Source of the DNA: Bog-756 sp963737625
GTDB lineage: Bacteria; Actinomycetota; Acidimicrobiia; Acidimicrobiales; RAAP-2
Reading direction: 5' to 3'
NCBI GenBank assembly: GCA_963737625.1
Contig: CAVTTK010000005.1
Coordinates: forward strand, 558,001 to 622,000
Length of the DNA: 64,000 nt
The translations under genes and the position numbers were made by a program. This document shows, piece by piece, positions 34,054 through 42,191 of this stretch; within the stretch, counting starts at the first letter, position 1; every line of letters starts with the position of its first letter. The notes under the pieces are model-generated. The model made no database searches and was not told where the DNA came from. It saw only the letters and a program-made list of their open reading frames with translations.

Positions 34054-34355
34054 ATCCCTCTGTGGACCGGAATGTGACCGTCAGCCAGGCTCGTGCCGCG
34101 CTTCCCGAGATCGTGCGGCGCGTCACCGGCGGCGAAGAGATCACGATCACCCGCCACGGAAAGGCTGTGGCGGTGGTGGTGCGTCCCGACGCGTTACGGG
34201 TGCGACGGGCTGGCTCGGCGTTCGAGAGGGCGGTCGTGATCCGTGAACTTCTGGCCGCAGGCCGGTCCATTCCGGTCGATGCCGCACCTGCGCTCGGCCA
34301 AGGAGAGGCCGAGGTCATGATCGACGGCCTTCGAGCCGAGCGGTCCCGGCGCTGA
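34047..34355 (+). CDS. Phd/YefM-family antitoxin
   Basis: A 102-residue antitoxin. The core VTVSQARAALPEIVRRVTGG, then EEITITRHGKAVAVVVRP, is the DNA-binding Phd/YefM fold, and the C-terminal 45 residues are the toxin-neutralising tail. The open frame begins at ATG 34047, but GTG 34062 (VDRNVTVSQ) matches family N-termini better and leaves the TGTACA repeats upstream as an operator. The PIN toxin follows 12 nt after the stop. Confidence 0.8.
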   Translation: MYYPSVDRNVTVSQARAALPEIVRRVTGGEEITITRHGKAVAVVVRPDALRVRRAGSAFERAVVIRELLAAGRSIPVDAAPALGQGEAEVMIDGLRAERSRR

Positions 34356-34367
34356 TCGCTCTCTGCC

Positions 34368-34805
34368 GTGGATGCTTTCGACGCCGACGTTCTGATCTAC
34401 GCCGCCGTCGCCGGTCACGAACTCGGGCGCCGAATCCGGGTCCTCTTCGCCGACCGGCCACGGGGGGAGAGCTTCGCGCCGGTAGGCATCGGGTCGGTGC
34501 TGCTGGTCCCCGAGTTGCTGACCGAGCCGATGCGCCGCGGAGCTGACGGCGAACTCTCATCACTTGCCTGGTTGCTCGGGCGGCTTGAGCTGCTTCCCAC
34601 CGACCAGGCCACTGCAGAGCTGGCCACGTCGCTAGGCGCGACCTATGGGCTGCGTGCTGCTGACGCGGTACACCTGGCCACGGCTGTCGGGGCGGGTGCG
34701 GACCGGTTCATCACCAACAACATGGCCGATTTTCCCCGCTCGATCGCCGAGGTGGACGTAACCTACCCCGAGGATCTGGATGACGATCGGGCCGGGGGCC
34801 AGTGA
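34368..34805 (+). CDS. PIN-domain toxin
   Basis: A 145-residue PIN ribonuclease paired with the Phd antitoxin. Metal-binding acids are Asp in MDAFDADVLIYAAVAG, Glu in VPELLTEPMRR, Asp in GLRAADAVHLATAVGAGADR and Asp in NNMADFPRS. It starts at GTG 34368. Phd-type antitoxins more often pair with Doc or RelE; the Phd/PIN pairing is known but less usual. Confidence 0.8.
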   Translation: MDAFDADVLIYAAVAGHELGRRIRVLFADRPRGESFAPVGIGSVLLVPELLTEPMRRGADGELSSLAWLLGRLELLPTDQATAELATSLGATYGLRAADAVHLATAVGAGADRFITNNMADFPRSIAEVDVTYPEDLDDDRAGGQ

Positions 34806-34888
34806 CCTGAGCCGAAGGGCGGGTCCAGCGTCCAGCTAGTGGAAGGCTCGGGCGTGGAGCCAGGGCGCTCTCGGCAGAGGTGCCTGCG

Positions 34889-35467
34889 TCAGGCCGGCCA
34901 GCGATCGGTGAGGGCCGCCGGCGCCCAGGTCGGCCACACGGGGAACCCGACGACGACGCCCTCGATGAACATGGCCACCCGTCGGGGCCCGTCCCGGTGG
35001 GCGTTGTCCCAGAAGGTGGCCGATCCGGCCTTGGGCACGCCCTCGGCCACGATCGGCCACAGGCGGCGGTAGCGCCCGCGGATCTTGTCGTCCGGCACAC
35101 CGTGTCCGCCGCTGGCCTTCCGGTACTCGACGCGGGCCACGGCCAAGTCGACGGGGACCATGAGCACGTGGAGCGCCACGTAGTAGCCCGCCGTTGCCGC
35201 TTCGTCCATCAGCTCGAGCTTGGACGGGTGCGAGAACACGGTTTCGGCGATCAGCGGGCGCCGGAGTTCGATCAGCCGCGACCGGGTGGCGGCGGCGATG
35301 GCCGCAGCTTCGTAGGCGTGGGATTCGGGTTCATCGGGCCAGTGGTGGGCGGCGATCTCGTCGGCGTTGACGAAGGCGGCACCCGGGAGGGTCGGCGCCA
35401 GGACGAGGCCGACGAACGTCGACTTCCCGGCGCCGTTCGGGCCGACCACCAGGTCGAGACGGCTCAC
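34889..35467 (-). CDS. zeta-toxin-like P-loop kinase
   Basis: A 192-residue P-loop protein of the zeta-toxin/AAA kinase group. The N-terminal Walker A is VVGPNGAGKSTFVGLVLAP. FVNADEIAAHHW is the substrate-binding Asp-Glu region, and IAETVFSHPSKLELM and VEYRKASGGHGVPDDKIRGR are family blocks. Zeta toxins phosphorylate UDP-N-acetylglucosamine; related chromosomal proteins may use other substrates. It starts at GTG 35467, sharing one base with the stop of the upstream antitoxin-like gene. Confidence 0.82.
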   Translation of the reverse strand: MSRLDLVVGPNGAGKSTFVGLVLAPTLPGAAFVNADEIAAHHWPDEPESHAYEAAAIAAATRSRLIELRRPLIAETVFSHPSKLELMDEAATAGYYVALHVLMVPVDLAVARVEYRKASGGHGVPDDKIRGRYRRLWPIVAEGVPKAGSATFWDNAHRDGPRRVAMFIEGVVVGFPVWPTWAPAALTDRWPA

Positions 35468-35850
35468 TACGAGCGAGCAGCGATGACCGTCCGCGAGCCG
35501 TCGGGGCGGTGCTCCACCAGTGTGCCGTCGTCGGCCAGGGCGACGGTGGTCACGCCCTGGGCCGCCAGACGGGCTCCGAACGAGGTGGCGTCGGCCCGGG
35601 CCTGGATGGCCACATCGAGTTCGGCGTTGGCCACCAGGCGCTCACTCTGGTCGAGCTGGCCGAGTTCCAGCGCTCCGGACAACGCGGCCTCGACCCGGCG
35701 GCGGGCCGCGGTCTCGTGCATGGAGACGGCCCTACCCACCCGGGCCCAGTGGTCCAGCTGCTGCTTGGCCGAGCGACTCTCGCGCCGGCCCTCCACGGCA
35801 GCGGACTCCAGCAGGTCGACGGCGAAGCGGGTCGGTCGGTCAGTGGGCAT
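35467..35850 (-). CDS. ParD-like antitoxin of the zeta module
   Basis: A 127-residue protein with the ParD-like N-terminal pattern RFAVDLLESAAVEGRRESRS and AKQQLDHWARVGRAVSM, then a helical middle and a C-terminal part (GVTTVALADDGTLVEHRPDG) that may contact the toxin. ParD-like/zeta pairing is common in Actinobacteria. It starts at ATG 35850 with TGGAGG before it; a 19-bp inverted repeat lies 36-54 bp upstream. It forms an operon with the zeta-like gene. Confidence 0.75.
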   Translation of the reverse strand: MPTDRPTRFAVDLLESAAVEGRRESRSAKQQLDHWARVGRAVSMHETAARRRVEAALSGALELGQLDQSERLVANAELDVAIQARADATSFGARLAAQGVTTVALADDGTLVEHRPDGSRTVIAARS

Positions 35851-35885
35851 CGGGGCCTCCAGTGGTCCGTCTCATACTGCTACAA

Positions 35886-35904
35886 GTGTATCATGATGAT
35901 ACAC
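35886..35904. promoter_or_regulatory. 19-bp inverted repeat before ParD-like/zeta operon
   Basis: GTGTATCAT-G-ATGATACAC, perfect 9-bp arms with one central base, 36 bp upstream of the antitoxin start. It is AT-rich against the local background, as expected for a promoter-embedded operator of an autoregulated TA module. Confidence 0.65.
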
Positions 35905-36186
35905 CACCCAGGTCGGGGGATCGGGTGCGCGGTCTCGAGAAGCCGTGACCGACGGACCATGCCGTGTGGGACACGGATCTGGAGGACGTGAACCACGACC
36001 CGTCAGCGGCCCGATCGGAACCCAGCACGTGGCGTTGCGGGGGGTGCGGCACGGGGATAGCGTCCCACCACGCCGAGACGACGGTGGGCCGGGTCCTCGA
36101 CGATGTCGAGTGCGTGGCCGCGGTCGCCCGGGTGGGGCGGAACCCGAGCCGGTCCGTCCCGGATGTGATCAGAAGGGCGGGACGTG
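35905..36186. other. intergenic region, possible small ORF
   Basis: About 280 bp between the zeta operon (divergent) and the retropepsin-like gene. A plus-strand frame from GTG 35964 has one CxxC (WRCGGCGTGIASHHAETTVG) but runs on out of frame into the next gene and has no clear RBS. I do not call it a gene. Confidence 0.3.
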
Positions 36187-37305
36187 ATGCGCCGGAGTGC
36201 GGGCAGCGTGGTGGTCGGAGCGGTCGCCGTGGGGGTACTCGTCCTGCTCGCCGGGGCGGCCGTGGCTCCGGTCGCCGGGGCGCCGAACCGCGCCGCGGGA
36301 CCGGGTTCCGCGCAGCTGACCAGCGTCGCCCAGGGCCCGTCGGCGGTGAAGGTGTTGCCCAACGTGGACAACTTCGCCCTGCCGCCGACCAGGGCCGGTT
36401 GCGGAGGTGCCCTCCAACTGCCCGGTGGGGCTTCACGCATACCGATCACCGTGAGCGAGGTCAAGGGGCAGGTCGAGGAGTTGGTGAACGTCTGCGTGGA
36501 CGGGAAGGGGCCCTTCCCCTTCGAGATCGACACGGGAGCCGGGATCTCGGTGGTCGCCTCGTCCCTGGCGACGCAGCTCGCCCTGCCGGCTCTCGGAGCA
36601 TCGGCCACCGACGACGGCATCGGATGCTCGTTCACCGTGCAACCGGTGGCCATCGCCGCGTGGTCCGTGGGGGGCGTGAATCTCGCTCCCCAGCCGGTGA
36701 TCTCCGGCACGCTGCCCGACTTCGGCATCCCCGGCCAGCCCGTCGGGCTGCTGGGCTCTGACGTCCTGCTCCGCTTCGGTGCCGTCCGGATCGACTTCGT
36801 GCACAAGTCCATGATCCTGGCGGGGCCCGAAGGGGGCGTGCCGTCCGGAAATGTCACGGCCCACGGGGAGACTGGTCCCTTGCCCACAGGAGCGGTGTTG
36901 CCGGGCCGGAGGGGGACGTCCGTGCCCACCACCGTCGTCCTGACTCCCGGAGCCGTAGCCATGGATGTGCGGATCCGCTTCGGCCACGGACCCAGTGGGA
37001 CGTTCAATGTCGACACCGGGACGACCCAGTCGGAGGTCGACTCAGCGGTGGCCCGGTCCCAGCACCTGGTCCACACCAACCTGGTCCAGACCACGTACAG
37101 CTCGTGCGCCACGATCAACGCCCCGCTGGTCCACAGCGGCCCGTGGTCGATTCCCGGCGTCCCCCTGCAGCCCCAGCTGATCGAGTCGTCCCCCTTCGGT
37201 CCGGCCACGAACCAGGGCGTGTACGGGACCCTGGGATCCGATCAACTCATCCGCTTCCACTGGGTCGTCTTCGACTACACGGGAGGACGCCTGATCCTGG
37301 GGTAG
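36187..37305 (+). CDS. secreted protein with two retropepsin-like domains
   Basis: A 372-residue exported protein. The signal peptide covers about residues 1-32 (VVVGAVAVGVLVLLAGAAVA). The first retropepsin-like domain (about 85-220) has FPFEIDTGAGISVVASSLA and the closing GLLGSDVLLRFGAVRIDF. The second (about 245-372) has GTFNVDTGTTQSEVDSAV and GTLGSDQLIRFHWVVFDY. Retropepsins need two DTG loops for one active site, so the two halves could form an internal pseudo-dimer like pepsin. Function unknown. It starts at ATG 36187; GTG 36184 is adjacent. Confidence 0.72.
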   Translation: MRRSAGSVVVGAVAVGVLVLLAGAAVAPVAGAPNRAAGPGSAQLTSVAQGPSAVKVLPNVDNFALPPTRAGCGGALQLPGGASRIPITVSEVKGQVEELVNVCVDGKGPFPFEIDTGAGISVVASSLATQLALPALGASATDDGIGCSFTVQPVAIAAWSVGGVNLAPQPVISGTLPDFGIPGQPVGLLGSDVLLRFGAVRIDFVHKSMILAGPEGGVPSGNVTAHGETGPLPTGAVLPGRRGTSVPTTVVLTPGAVAMDVRIRFGHGPSGTFNVDTGTTQSEVDSAVARSQHLVHTNLVQTTYSSCATINAPLVHSGPWSIPGVPLQPQLIESSPFGPATNQGVYGTLGSDQLIRFHWVVFDYTGGRLILG

Positions 37306-37708
37306 TGGCCGGCACCATGGGGGGTGGCCGGTGCATCGAGGCCGTCCGGAACGGAGTCAGTGGGCGGGCTGGGCCGCGTGGTGCCGGCCTCCGGTGCAGG
37401 CTGAGTGTCTCCGTGGCGCCCAGGGCCACCACGGTGGAGTTCCTCGTCCCCGACTCCGAGACCAGAGCCAACTCGCCGAAGTGGCTCCCCGGACCCTCGA
37501 CCAGCAGCGTGGCCACGTCCCCCCGCGGCGTGGTGACCCGCATGGCCACGTGGCCCCGATCGATCAGGTGCAGGGTGTCACCCGGGTCGCCTTCGTGGAA
37601 GATGACCTCGCCCCGTCGGAAGCGCCGCCGCCGGGCCAGGGTGAGCACCTCCCGACGTTCCACTTCGGACAGGGACGGCAGCAGCGGCCACTCCATCAGT
37701 TGTTCCAT
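37247..37708 (-). CDS. truncated cyclic-nucleotide-binding domain protein
   Basis: The visible domain is a CRP-type cNMP-binding barrel: LSEVERREVLTLARRRRFRR, GEVIFHEGDPGDTLHLIDRG, VEGPGSHFGELALVSESG, TVVALGATETLSLHR. After that the reading becomes Arg/Pro-rich without family likeness, and the usual closing helix is missing. The last 59 nt overlap the convergent retropepsin-like gene. ATG 37708 is preferred to the upstream frame. It closely resembles the C-terminal domain of the adjacent ABC ATPase, suggesting a decayed duplicate or third gene of that operon. Confidence 0.55.
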   Translation of the reverse strand: MEQLMEWPLLPSLSEVERREVLTLARRRRFRRGEVIFHEGDPGDTLHLIDRGHVAMRVTTPRGDVATLLVEGPGSHFGELALVSESGTRNSTVVALGATETLSLHRRPAPRGPARPLTPFRTASMHRPPPMVPATTPGSGVLPCSRRRPSGSG

Positions 37709-37890
37709 CCTTCCCGGTCCGGGCGCCTCGATCGGGCCGGGGCCGGGACGCTCCCCGGCCGTGTGCATCCTCCACCATCAGAGTCCTCCGTGTCCCTTCC
37801 CCAGCCGAGCCGCTCCGCTTCCCTGGTGGGCCGGTCCTTGTGTGCCCCCCGGCCGACGCCGACCGGACGCCACCGGCGCGGTGGGCTGGT

Positions 37891-38856
37891 TCAGCTCTGG
37901 TCCTGGAACCCGCTCGGGTGGAGGGAACGGAACAGGCGGGGCGGGTACCCGGTCAGGACGGAACTGTCCAAGGCCCGGACCGAGGCGCCTCGGGGCAGGT
38001 TCAAGAAGGGTCCGAGCTCCCCGAAGTAGCTCCCCGGTCCGACGACGCGCAGCGTCTCCTCCCCGCCGTCCTCCAGCTCGCGGTAGATCTCCAGACGTCC
38101 GGAGTTGACCGTGTACACCACATCGCTGGCGTCGCCCTGGCGGAAGAGCACCTCGCCGGCGACCAGGGTGACCTGAACGGGCTCGCGCTGGCCCTCGGGA
38201 AGGTGGGGGACGAGTTCGACGACGTGGTCGGCCAGCTGGGTGATCCGCTCGTCATGGGTGGCCACTACGACCGTGCGCCCGGGCGAAGCGATGTCTCGCA
38301 GGAGGCGAAGGATCTCCTCGACCTGGATGTAGTCGAGGTGCGCGGTGGGCTCGTCGGCCAGGACCAATGGCGGATCCTGCACCAGAGCCCGGGCGATGGC
38401 CACCCGCTGCTGTTGCCCCCCGGACATCTCGCGGGGCCGGTGATGGCCCCGGGCATCCAGTCCGACCTGTTTGAGCAGGAAGTCGGCCCGCTCCCGAGCG
38501 GGACCCCTGCGCACCCCGGCCAGTCGCAACGGGACCATCACATTGCCCTGAGCCGTCAGACTCGGGATGAGGTTGAAGGCCTGGAAGATGACGCCGACGC
38601 GGTGACGACGGTAGTCGGAGAGATCCGAGCCGGTCAGGCTGGTGACCGTGGTGTCCCCGACCGAGATGGTTCCCGCCGTGGGGGTCAGGAGCCCGGCCAG
38701 ACAGGACAGAAGCGTGGTCTTTCCGCACCCCGAGGGTCCGAGTAACACGACCAACTGCCCGTCCTCGGCGGTGAAGGAGAAGTCGTGGAGCGGTCGCACC
38801 AGGTACCCGCTGGAGTGGAACTCCATGGTGAGATCGGTGGCGGTGAGCGTGGGCAC
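37891..38856 (-). CDS. ABC ATPase fused to a cyclic-nucleotide-binding domain
   Basis: A 321-residue fusion. Residues 1-215 are a MacB/LolD-type ATPase: LLGPSGCGKTTLLSCLAGLL, VIFQAFNLIPSLTAQGNV, EMSGGQQQRVAIARALVQ, LVLADEPTAHLD and VVVATHDERI. Residues 225-321 form a CRP-like barrel: VTLVAGEVLFRQGDASDVVY, VGPGSYFGELGPFLNLPRG, ASVRALDSSVLTGYP. The fusion would let a cyclic nucleotide gate the transporter. It starts at GTG 38856, only 3 nt after the FtsX permease stop, so the two make one complex. Substrate unknown. Confidence 0.85.
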   Translation of the reverse strand: MPTLTATDLTMEFHSSGYLVRPLHDFSFTAEDGQLVVLLGPSGCGKTTLLSCLAGLLTPTAGTISVGDTTVTSLTGSDLSDYRRHRVGVIFQAFNLIPSLTAQGNVMVPLRLAGVRRGPARERADFLLKQVGLDARGHHRPREMSGGQQQRVAIARALVQDPPLVLADEPTAHLDYIQVEEILRLLRDIASPGRTVVVATHDERITQLADHVVELVPHLPEGQREPVQVTLVAGEVLFRQGDASDVVYTVNSGRLEIYRELEDGGEETLRVVGPGSYFGELGPFLNLPRGASVRALDSSVLTGYPPRLFRSLHPSGFQDQS

Positions 38857-38859
38857 CGT

Positions 38860-39906
38860 TCAGCCGAAGGCGGCGGCGGGATCGGCCTGGGTGGCCTGCC
38901 GCAGGGCCACCAGGCTGGACAGGATGCCGACGACGACGGCGATGACCGGCAGGGCGTAGAAGGCACTGGACGGGATGTCCACCGGTTGATCGAAGATTCC
39001 GCCCATGAAGTTGGAGATGATGGCGGCAAACGCCGCGGCGGCCAGGGAGACCAGCACGGCCTGCAGGGCCAGGCTACGTAGAAGCGTCGAGTTCGAGGAC
39101 CCCAGCGCCTTCAGGACGGCGAAGTCCTGCACCCGTTGGAGGGCCGACACATAGAGGAGGGCGGCGATGATGATGCCGGCGACGAACCACATCAGGATCT
39201 TGAAACTGTTGATCGATGACACGGCGGGACCGAGCGAGGCGATGGTGCTGTCCTCGACCTGACCGTTGGTCAGTACCGCGAGCCCGGCCGGGACGGTGGC
39301 CGGGACCCCGGTGGTCACGGCCCCCGTGACCAGGGGACGACCACCCAGGCTGACCACCTGGGTGTCGTGCAACGTGAGATAGGCCATCGGACCCCCGCCG
39401 AGCAGGGTCCGGTTGGACACCAGGCCGACCACCCGGAACCGGACGTCCCCTATGGACACGTTGCTGCCCAGCGGGATACCGGCCGACGTGTCGACCACCA
39501 TCTGGCCGTTCCCCGTCACCGTGTGACCCGACACCACGGTGGGAACCCCCAGACCGCCGGGCTGCGCGCCGACCAGGTTGACCGTGGTGGTCTCGTTGCC
39601 CATGGCCACGACCTGCTGGGGGACGATGGCGATGGGGTCGGCGTGCACCACGCCGGGCTGCCGCGCGATACGAGCCACATCGGACTGCGGGAAGACTCCC
39701 TCCGAGGCGATGCGACCGGACGCTCCGGTGGTGATCACCCAACGATCGGCGCCGATGGCCGACACCGTCCAGTGGGTCTCCGAGATGAAGCCATTGGCCA
39801 GGCCCGTGAGGAGCAGGGCGATGGACATCACCAGGCCCGCGCCGACGACAGCGATGAGGAATTGCCGGTACCGATATGCCAAATCCGCCAGGGTGACCGC
39901 CACCAT
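38860..39906 (-). CDS. FtsX-like ABC permease
   Basis: A 348-residue MacB/FtsX-type permease: an N-terminal membrane helix (QFLIAVVGAGLVMSIALLLT), an extracytoplasmic domain of about 200 residues (DRWVITTGASGRIASEGVFP, QPGVVHADPIAIVPQQVVAM), then three membrane segments with the cytoplasmic block YVSALQRVQDFAVLKALGSS. Such proteins drive mechanical work across the envelope rather than classical transport. ATG 39906 has AGGAGG about 13 nt upstream; the frame open further upstream is not coding-like. It pairs with the downstream fused ATPase. Confidence 0.86.
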   Translation of the reverse strand: MVAVTLADLAYRYRQFLIAVVGAGLVMSIALLLTGLANGFISETHWTVSAIGADRWVITTGASGRIASEGVFPQSDVARIARQPGVVHADPIAIVPQQVVAMGNETTTVNLVGAQPGGLGVPTVVSGHTVTGNGQMVVDTSAGIPLGSNVSIGDVRFRVVGLVSNRTLLGGGPMAYLTLHDTQVVSLGGRPLVTGAVTTGVPATVPAGLAVLTNGQVEDSTIASLGPAVSSINSFKILMWFVAGIIIAALLYVSALQRVQDFAVLKALGSSNSTLLRSLALQAVLVSLAAAAFAAIISNFMGGIFDQPVDIPSSAFYALPVIAVVVGILSSLVALRQATQADPAAAFG

Positions 39907-40261
39907 CGGGCTGAGCCTATCCTCCTTCCGACATGTCCTGTAGGTGATGGTCACCGGGCCCCGACACAACCGACCCGCGAGATCGGATCGGTCGAAAGCG
40001 ACCATGGGTCGAGCCGGGGGTGACGATGGTTCTCCGCCTCGGTGATCCGCACCCGGTGATCCGGACCGGATAACGGTGACCGGGTGCAGCGGGCCGCACC
40101 AGACGAACACGACGGCCCGACGCCGCGTCCGGGAGCACCGACACCATCGGAGCTGGCTCCCCACAAGCCGCGGCACTCGCAGAGCGGAATCACTCGGGCT
40201 ACGGTCGCTCCCAGGAGCCGTGACGGAGCGGCCCGGTGACCGTAAGGCGGGTGGGGTATTC
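39907..40261. other. divergent intergenic region with inverted repeat
   Basis: About 355 bp between the FtsX operon and the GH43-like gene. It contains GCACCCGGT (40049-40057) and ACCGGGTGC (40079-40087), a perfect 9-bp inverted repeat with a 21-bp spacer, a possible operator serving either side. No gene is seen. Confidence 0.45.
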
Positions 40262-42106
40262 ATGAGATCGACTGTGCGCGTCAAGGTTCTGACCACGGCG
40301 GCGGCCGTGCTGGCCGCCCTCCCGGGCCTCGTCCTGCTGACCCCGGCCGGGGCGGCCCACGCCGGCCCGGCGGTCCAGAGCCGGGTGTCGATCCAGCCCA
40401 GCCAGACGCCGGCCTTCGCCGGTGACGCTCCCGACCCCGACGTCCTCTACAACGCCGGCACCTACTACGCCTTCACCACCGGGACCCCGTTGGGCAACCA
40501 CATCCAGGCCCTGATCGACACCACGGCGAGTCCCGCCTCGGGGTGGCGCTCGTTTACCGGGCAGTCCTTCGGGTCCTCCGCCCTACCGGTCACCCCGGGA
40601 TGGGAGACGCCTGACACCCAGACCTCCCCGGGGGTCTTCTTCTACGGCGGCCACTGGGTGATGTTCTACGACGCCTCGGTCAACCCCAACCCCAACGACA
40701 GCGGGCACAGCTGCCTCTCGGTGGCCACGGCGGCAACCCTCACCCCCAGTGCCCCGGTATTCACCGACACTTCCGCCGGACCCCTCTACTGCGCCCCGGG
40801 GGGCGTGCTCGACCCGAGCCCGTTCATCGACCCGGCCACCGGAGCGGCCTACCTGCTGTGGAAGTCCAACGACGGCAGTTCGTCGGCCGCCTCCCAGGTG
40901 TTCTCGGTCCAGCTCAACGCCGGCGGGACCGGTTTCCTCGGGACACCCACGGCCATCATCACCGTGGACCAGCCCCTGGTGCCCTGGGAGACCACCTTCG
41001 ACGATCCCCAGATGGTCTCCGTGGACGGCACCTACAACCTCCTGTTCTCGGTGGGGAACTTCCTGTCCTCCAGCTACGCCCAGGCCCTGACCACCTGCAG
41101 CGGTCCCCTCGGACCGTGCGCACAGCCGACGTCGGGACCCTTCCTCACCTCCTACGGGAACGTGGCCGGACCGGCGGGCGGTTCACTGTTCACCGACGCC
41201 TCGGGCAACTGGTGGTTGGCCTACGCCGGGTGGCCCAGCACGTGCACCAACTACTCCTGTGGTGCGGTGCGGTCGCTCTATGTGGCCCCGATGGCCCTCG
41301 GGAATGGCCTCCACGTGCCGTGCAATCCGCCGCCGGGGTCACCGGCGGGCTACCGGTTCACGGCCAGCGACGGCGGGGTGTTCAGCTTCGGCAACCTCCC
41401 CTTCTGCGGATCGACCGGGGGCATCACCATCAACCAGCCCGTGGTGGGCATCGCCGACACCACCGACGGCGGGGGCTACTGGACCGTCGCCCGGGACGGG
41501 GGGGTCTTCGCCTTCGGCGACGCCTCCTTCCTCGGCTCGATGGGCGGGAGCCACCTCAACCAGCCCATCGTGGGCATGGCCGCCACCCCGGGCAGCCGGG
41601 GCTACTGGCTGGTGGCCTCCGACGGCGGCATCTTCTCCTTCGGGAACGCCTCGTTCCACGGATCGACGGGGTCCATGCACCTCAACCGGCCCATCGTGGG
41701 CATGGCCAGCACTCCGGACGGCCAGGGCTACTGGCTGGTGGCCTCCGATGGCGGCATCTTCACCTTCGGTGACGCCGGCTTCCACGGATCGACCGGGGGC
41801 ATGCACCTCAACCAGCCCATCGTGGGCATGGCGGCCACGGCGTCCGGCCACGGCTACTGGCTGGTGGCCTCCGACGGCGGCATCTTCACCTTCGGCGACG
41901 CCGGCTTCCACGGATCGACCGGGGGCATGCACCTCAACCAGCCCATCGTGGGCATGGCCGCCTCCCCCAGTGGGAACGGCTACTGGCTGGTGGCCTCCGA
42001 CGGCGGCATCTTCGCCTTCGGCGACGCCCCCTTCGACGGTTCGACCGGGGCCATCCACCTCAACCGGCCCATCGTGGGCATGGCGGCCACGGCTCCCGCC
42101 GGGTGA
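40262..42106 (+). CDS. secreted GH43-like protein with six 42-residue repeats
   Basis: A 614-residue exported protein. The signal peptide covers about residues 1-37. Residues 50-350 form a GH43-like five-bladed propeller: DAPDPDVLYNAGTYYAFTTG has the expected catalytic Asp, DPSPFIDPATGAAYLLWKSN fits the second-blade region, and VPWETTFDDPQMVSVDGTYN carries a late acidic motif. Residues 363-614 are six perfect-length 42-residue repeats of the type GYWLVASDGGIFTFGDAGFH. The enzyme part suggests arabinan or xylan side-chain cleavage; the repeats may bind carbohydrate or the cell surface (inference). It starts at ATG 40262. Confidence 0.82.
   Translation: MRSTVRVKVLTTAAAVLAALPGLVLLTPAGAAHAGPAVQSRVSIQPSQTPAFAGDAPDPDVLYNAGTYYAFTTGTPLGNHIQALIDTTASPASGWRSFTGQSFGSSALPVTPGWETPDTQTSPGVFFYGGHWVMFYDASVNPNPNDSGHSCLSVATAATLTPSAPVFTDTSAGPLYCAPGGVLDPSPFIDPATGAAYLLWKSNDGSSSAASQVFSVQLNAGGTGFLGTPTAIITVDQPLVPWETTFDDPQMVSVDGTYNLLFSVGNFLSSSYAQALTTCSGPLGPCAQPTSGPFLTSYGNVAGPAGGSLFTDASGNWWLAYAGWPSTCTNYSCGAVRSLYVAPMALGNGLHVPCNPPPGSPAGYRFTASDGGVFSFGNLPFCGSTGGITINQPVVGIADTTDGGGYWTVARDGGVFAFGDASFLGSMGGSHLNQPIVGMAATPGSRGYWLVASDGGIFSFGNASFHGSTGSMHLNRPIVGMASTPDGQGYWLVASDGGIFTFGDAGFHGSTGGMHLNQPIVGMAATASGHGYWLVASDGGIFTFGDAGFHGSTGGMHLNQPIVGMAASPSGNGYWLVASDGGIFAFGDAPFDGSTGAIHLNRPIVGMAATAPAG
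41348..42103 (+). repeat. six in-frame 126-bp tandem repeats
   Basis: 756 bp divide exactly into six units of 126 bp (42 codons). Units 3 to 6 are nearly identical at the DNA level; units 1 and 2 are more divergent, and the last runs to the stop codon. This indicates recent unequal duplication. The consensus holds a Trp at position 3, an SDGG turn and NQPIVGM near the end. Confidence 0.9.
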
Positions 42107-42191
42107 CCAGGGCGTCGGTGACCACGACTCCGGGAGGCTGGAGCCACGCCGACCTAGCCGTGGGGGAGTGCCGCGCGGTCCCTGGGCCGTC

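Noticed and set aside
41348..42103. Periodic 126-bp units considered as a CRISPR-like or satellite array
   Set aside because: Units are in frame, adjacent without spacers and encode a coherent 42-residue protein repeat.
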